From contig JAKDIE010000035.1 in the NCBI GenBank assembly GCA_030450655.1, forward strand, positions 1-9,075: a stretch of DNA of 9,075 nt, in the 5' to 3' direction. Within the stretch, counting starts at the first letter, position 1; each line of letters starts with the position of its first letter. The position numbers and the translations under genes were made by a program. Source of the DNA: Ruaniaceae bacterium (lineage in GTDB: Bacteria > Actinomycetota > Actinomycetes > Actinomycetales > Actinomycetaceae). The notes beneath the pieces are model-generated. The model was given only the letters and a program-made list of their open reading frames with translations, was not told the DNA's origin and did not search any database. Positions 6,598 through 9,075 of this stretch are shown here, in pieces.

Positions 6598-6788
6598 CCC
6601 GAAAACAGATTCTGCTGCGGCTCGATCCCGCCGTGCACGAGGCATTGGCCAAGTGGGCGGCGGACGATCTGCGCAGCGTCAACGCGCTGATCGAGAAGCT
6701 GCTGCGGGATTCACTTCGCGACGCCGGCCGCAACGTCAAGGCCGCGCCGATGCGCCGCCCCGGCCGCCCCCCGCGGGAGGAGGATTAG
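6594..6788 (+). CDS. Small ribbon-helix-helix (Arc-like) DNA-binding protein
   Basis: The product has 64 residues. It begins with a short beta strand, KQILLRL (4-10). Next is a helix, [16 protein letters not shown] (11-26), and then a second helix, [18 protein letters not shown] (28-45). This is the ribbon-helix-helix fold of Arc/CopG-type repressors and antitoxins. The C-terminal tail (46-64) is basic and proline-rich, with [12 protein letters not shown] containing a GRP core reminiscent of an AT-hook. The GTG start overlaps the SPFH stop as GTGA. No toxin-like small gene is adjacent, so I see no sign of a classical toxin-antitoxin pair. The likeliest role is repression of its own SPFH-RHH operon through the TGATATC repeats at 5582-5607; this is inferred from the known habit of such repressors. 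The stop codon overlaps that of the convergent transporter gene (6785-6788). Confidence 0.82.
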   Translation: MTRKQILLRLDPAVHEALAKWAADDLRSVNALIEKLLRDSLRDAGRNVKAAPMRRPGRPPREED

Positions 6789-8107
6789 GGCGCGGGCTCC
6801 AGGTCCTCGCCGGGCCGCGGCACCTTGATCAGGTTCGAGATCAGCACGCCCACAGTGGCGAAGATCAGCGGGTAGATCGCCGTGTAGAGCCGGAACGCGT
6901 CGCCCGGGTTCTCGCCGGGGTTCTCCCCCGAGTAGTAGCCGTAGATCAGCGCGAGCGTGGTGAGCGCAACGCCGCTGAGCGCCCCGGTGAGGCGCGCAAA
7001 GACCCCGAACGCGGACATGAAGATGCCCTCGCGGTGGACTCCGTGCCGGCGCGCATCGGCGTCGAGGATCCGCGCCTGGATCAGGTCATTCGAGGACAGC
7101 AGGCCGGACCACCCGATCGCCACGATCGAGGTCCCGAAGATGGCCGCGGGCAGCGTGTGTGCGAACGTCATCGGCACGTAGCCAAGCGCGAGCACCACGA
7201 ACCCGGCGCGCCACACCGGCGGCGCCCCGAACCTGCGCACGAGCGAGGTCCACACGGGCAGTAGCAACGCGGCTACGGCGATCGCCACGCCCATGATCGT
7301 GGTGGTGTGCCCCACGTGCGAGCTCAGCGAGTACTTCACGTAGAGCTGCATCCCACTCAGCGTGATCGCCAGCGGAATCAGGTAGCACGCCGAGGCAATC
7401 CCCACCGCCCAAAACAGCGGCGTCCTGAGGATGTCCCCCACCGAGTGAAAGAACCCCGGCGGAGTCTCCTTCTGCCGCTCCGGATCCTCACGCACGCCCG
7501 TCACGAAGATGAAGAATGCCACCAGCGCGATCGCGCCGTAGATCAGCGCCGTGCGCGTGAATCCAATCGTCTCGTCCTGGGTCCCAAGCACTTGCGTGGC
7601 GAGCCACGGCGTCACGGCCACGGAGAGCACCATCGCGAGCAGCTGGAAACCCTGCCGCAACGCGTTCGCCAGAGCGCGATCGTGTTCCCGCGGGAAGGCC
7701 TCCGGGAGTAGTGACGTGTAATTCGCCGCAAACATCGAATCAGCCGCCTCGGTAAGAATCGCGAATACCGCGAACCAGATCACGAGTCCGATGCCGTCCA
7801 GGGACTGCGGCGCCGCGAAGAACGCAATGAAGCTCGCCACGATCAGGGGTGCGGCAAGGCGGAGCCACGGCCTGCGCCTGCCCCACCGGGACCGGGTTCG
7901 ATCCGAGAAGTAGCCCAGCACCGGGTTGTCAACCGCGTCGATGACGGCGTAGATCGCCATCACGATGCCGTATGCGCGCACATCGAGCCCCCGCAGATCC
8001 ACGTAGTACAGCAGCATCGAGGCTCGCACCATGTTGATCGGGATCGACGAGCCGAACATGCCCACGGCAAAGCGGCCCGCAGACATCCGCGGAGAGGAGG
8101 GATTCAC
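6785..8107 (-). CDS. MFS transporter of the GPH (MelB-like) sugar:cation symporter type
   Basis: This is an integral membrane protein of about 440 residues with roughly twelve hydrophobic segments. The signature between the second and third segments is [20 protein letters not shown] followed by RRRPW (about 57-81). This is the glycoside-pentoside-hexuronide symporter form of the MFS loop motif. [10 protein letters not shown] (129-138) matches the PxNxLLPE segment of the same family. Substrate is unknown; sugar import with Na+ or H+ is the family norm, but several divergent actinobacterial members have no tested substrate. Start choice is uncertain. I prefer GTG at 8107, preceded by a TAACGT -10-like box (8115-8120) and 7 bases, a leaderless layout. 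GTG at 8137 (ten residues longer, 6 bp past the hemW stop) and ATG at 8086 are alternatives; none has a clear Shine-Dalgarno. A short [10 protein letters not shown] tandem lies near the C-terminus. The gene follows hemW and converges on the RHH gene. Confidence 0.85.
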   Translation of the reverse strand: MNPSSPRMSAGRFAVGMFGSSIPINMVRASMLLYYVDLRGLDVRAYGIVMAIYAVIDAVDNPVLGYFSDRTRSRWGRRRPWLRLAAPLIVASFIAFFAAPQSLDGIGLVIWFAVFAILTEAADSMFAANYTSLLPEAFPREHDRALANALRQGFQLLAMVLSVAVTPWLATQVLGTQDETIGFTRTALIYGAIALVAFFIFVTGVREDPERQKETPPGFFHSVGDILRTPLFWAVGIASACYLIPLAITLSGMQLYVKYSLSSHVGHTTTIMGVAIAVAALLLPVWTSLVRRFGAPPVWRAGFVVLALGYVPMTFAHTLPAAIFGTSIVAIGWSGLLSSNDLIQARILDADARRHGVHREGIFMSAFGVFARLTGALSGVALTTLALIYGYYSGENPGENPGDAFRLYTAIYPLIFATVGVLISNLIKVPRPGEDLEPAP

Positions 8108-8114
8108 GTGGGCA

Positions 8115-8120
8115 ACGTTA
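8115..8120 (-). promoter_or_regulatory. Candidate -10 element of the MFS transporter gene
   Basis: The minus strand reads TAACGT, then 7 bases, then GTG at 8107. This is compatible with a leaderless transcript. No good -35 box is seen, and transcription from hemW is an alternative. Confidence 0.35.
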
Positions 8121-8143
8121 CAGTGCCGGTGTGACACGGCCCG

Positions 8144-9075
8144 TCACAGGTCCGTCAGCAGCCTCGTCACGGCGTCGGCCTGAAGCCTGCCCGTTCGTGT
8201 CAGGACGACGACGCCGCCCTCGGCCGGGGCGTCCTCGGCAAGCCCGTCCATCACCAGTGTGGCAACGGCCCGATCCCACTCGGCAGTGCGCGCAACCGGC
8301 GGCGCGAGCCCTTCGGCGAGGCGCACACCCAGCATGATCCGTTCGAACTCGCGCGAGTCCGCGCTGAGGTCCTCTCGATCCGCGATGGGCAGCTCGCCCG
8401 CCGCCACCCGCTCGGCGTACGGACGAGGGTGCTTCACGTTCCACCAGCGCGCCGAGCCCGCGTGACTGTGTGCACCGGGCCCGATCCCCCACCAATCGGC
8501 GTCCCGCCAGTACGCGAGATTGTGGCGGCAACGGAACTCATCCCCGCGCGCCCAGTTCGAGATCTCGTACCAGGCATACCCAGCCGCAACGAGGGCGTCG
8601 TCGGCCTGCTCGTACATCTCGGCGAGCACGTTCGGATCGGTTGCCTCGATCTCGCCGCGGCGCAGCTGGGCACCCATCTTGGTGCCGGGCTCGATGCCGA
8701 GGGCGTAGGCGGAGATGTGGTCCGGCTCGAGGGCGAGTGCCGCGTCGAGGCTGGCGCGCCAGTCTGCGGCGCTCTCGCCGGGCGCGCCGTAGATCAGATC
8801 GAGCGAGACCTGCAACCCAGCGCGGCGGGCGGCGGCCACTGCCCGCTCCACGTTGGCGGGCGTGTGGGTGCGATCGAGCGTGGCGAGCACGTGCGGCACC
8901 GCGCTCTGCATGCCGATCGACATCCGCGTGAACCCTGCCGCTGCAAGCGCCTGCGCGTACGCCTCGTCCACCGTGTCCGGGTTCGCCTCGGTGGTCACCT
9001 CGGCGCCCGGTGCCAGGCTCCATTCCTGGCGCGCGGCCTCGAGCATTGCCGCAAGATCGCTCGCAGGGAGGATCG
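8144..9075 (-). CDS. hemW: Radical SAM heme chaperone HemW (CPO-III-like), N-terminus outside window
   Basis: HemW is a radical-SAM-family protein related to HemN that binds heme and is proposed to deliver it to membrane proteins. It was often mis-annotated as oxygen-independent coproporphyrinogen III oxidase. About 309 residues are visible; the open frame runs through the right edge (upstream residues ILPASDLAAMLEAAR), so the internal ATG at 9046 is not the true start. The CxxxCxYC cluster motif must lie beyond the window. Visible family landmarks in order are EVTTEANPDTV, RMSIGMQSAVPHVLATLDR, LQVSLDLIYGAPGES, HISAYALGIEPGTKM, WYEISNWAR, CRHNLAYW and WWGIGPGAHSHAGSARWWN. A C-terminal HemN_C winged-helix region ends LQADAVTRLLTDL. 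The HNxxYW motif supports HemW rather than HemN. The transporter gene starts within 36 bp downstream. Confidence 0.93.
   Translation of the reverse strand, partial: ILPASDLAAMLEAARQEWSLAPGAEVTTEANPDTVDEAYAQALAAAGFTRMSIGMQSAVPHVLATLDRTHTPANVERAVAAARRAGLQVSLDLIYGAPGESAADWRASLDAALALEPDHISAYALGIEPGTKMGAQLRRGEIEATDPNVLAEMYEQADDALVAAGYAWYEISNWARGDEFRCRHNLAYWRDADWWGIGPGAHSHAGSARWWNVKHPRPYAERVAAGELPIADREDLSADSREFERIMLGVRLAEGLAPPVARTAEWDRAVATLVMDGLAEDAPAEGGVVVLTRTGRLQADAVTRLLTDL

Noticed and set aside
5548..6645. Long minus-strand open frame (365 codons) antisense to the SPFH gene
   Set aside because: Its product is an Arg/His/Asp-rich mixture without domain motifs, it covers the palindromic promoter region, and the plus-strand SPFH gene is well supported by family motifs and a ribosome binding site.
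6594..6788. Antitoxin of a toxin-antitoxin pair
   Set aside because: The RHH fold fits, but no small toxin-like gene is next to it. The only partner is a 324-residue SPFH membrane protein, so a toxin-antitoxin label is not supported.

Overview
This window is high-GC chromosomal DNA from an actinobacterium. The gene order hrcA-dnaJ-rsmE-phoH-ybeY-CNNM/CorC, the DnaJ2-type chaperone, the DUF3097 gene beside hrcA, frequent GTG starts and apparently leaderless starts all point to Actinomycetota. I cannot name the genus. There is no sign of phage, transposon, CRISPR array, rRNA or tRNA.

Left part (1-4727, minus strand): a tightly packed run reads from right to left. It is hrcA (heat-shock repressor), dnaJ (J-protein with zinc repeats), rsmE (16S rRNA m3U methyltransferase), phoH (PhoH-like ATPase), ybeY (rRNA-maturation endonuclease) and the start of a membrane CNNM/CorC-type protein cut by the window edge. 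Gaps are 31 bp or less and several genes overlap by 4 bp (ATGA or GTGA). A CIRCE-type operator (8-bp perfect arms, 9-bp spacer) lies upstream of hrcA at 4636-4660. The likely scheme is HrcA repressing its own operon, which joins protein-folding stress to ribosome maturation.

Middle (4728-6788, plus strand): a DUF3097 gene with a Toprim-like signature is divergent from hrcA and has a leaderless-looking start. It is followed by a two-gene unit of a membrane SPFH/band-7 protein and a 64-residue ribbon-helix-helix (RHH) protein overlapping by GTGA. The 58 bp before this unit hold a 16-bp perfect palindrome and two tandem 11-bp copies of a TGATATC motif over a candidate promoter. This looks like the operator of an autoregulated SPFH-RHH operon and is the most interesting little-described system here.

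Right part (6785-9075, minus strand): an MFS transporter of the GPH (MelB-like) type converges on the RHH gene, with overlapping stop codons. Upstream of it is hemW (radical-SAM heme chaperone), whose N-terminal part lies beyond the window. From memory, hemW, DUF3097 and hrcA are neighbours in many actinobacteria, so the transporter and the SPFH-RHH pair may be lineage-specific additions between them.
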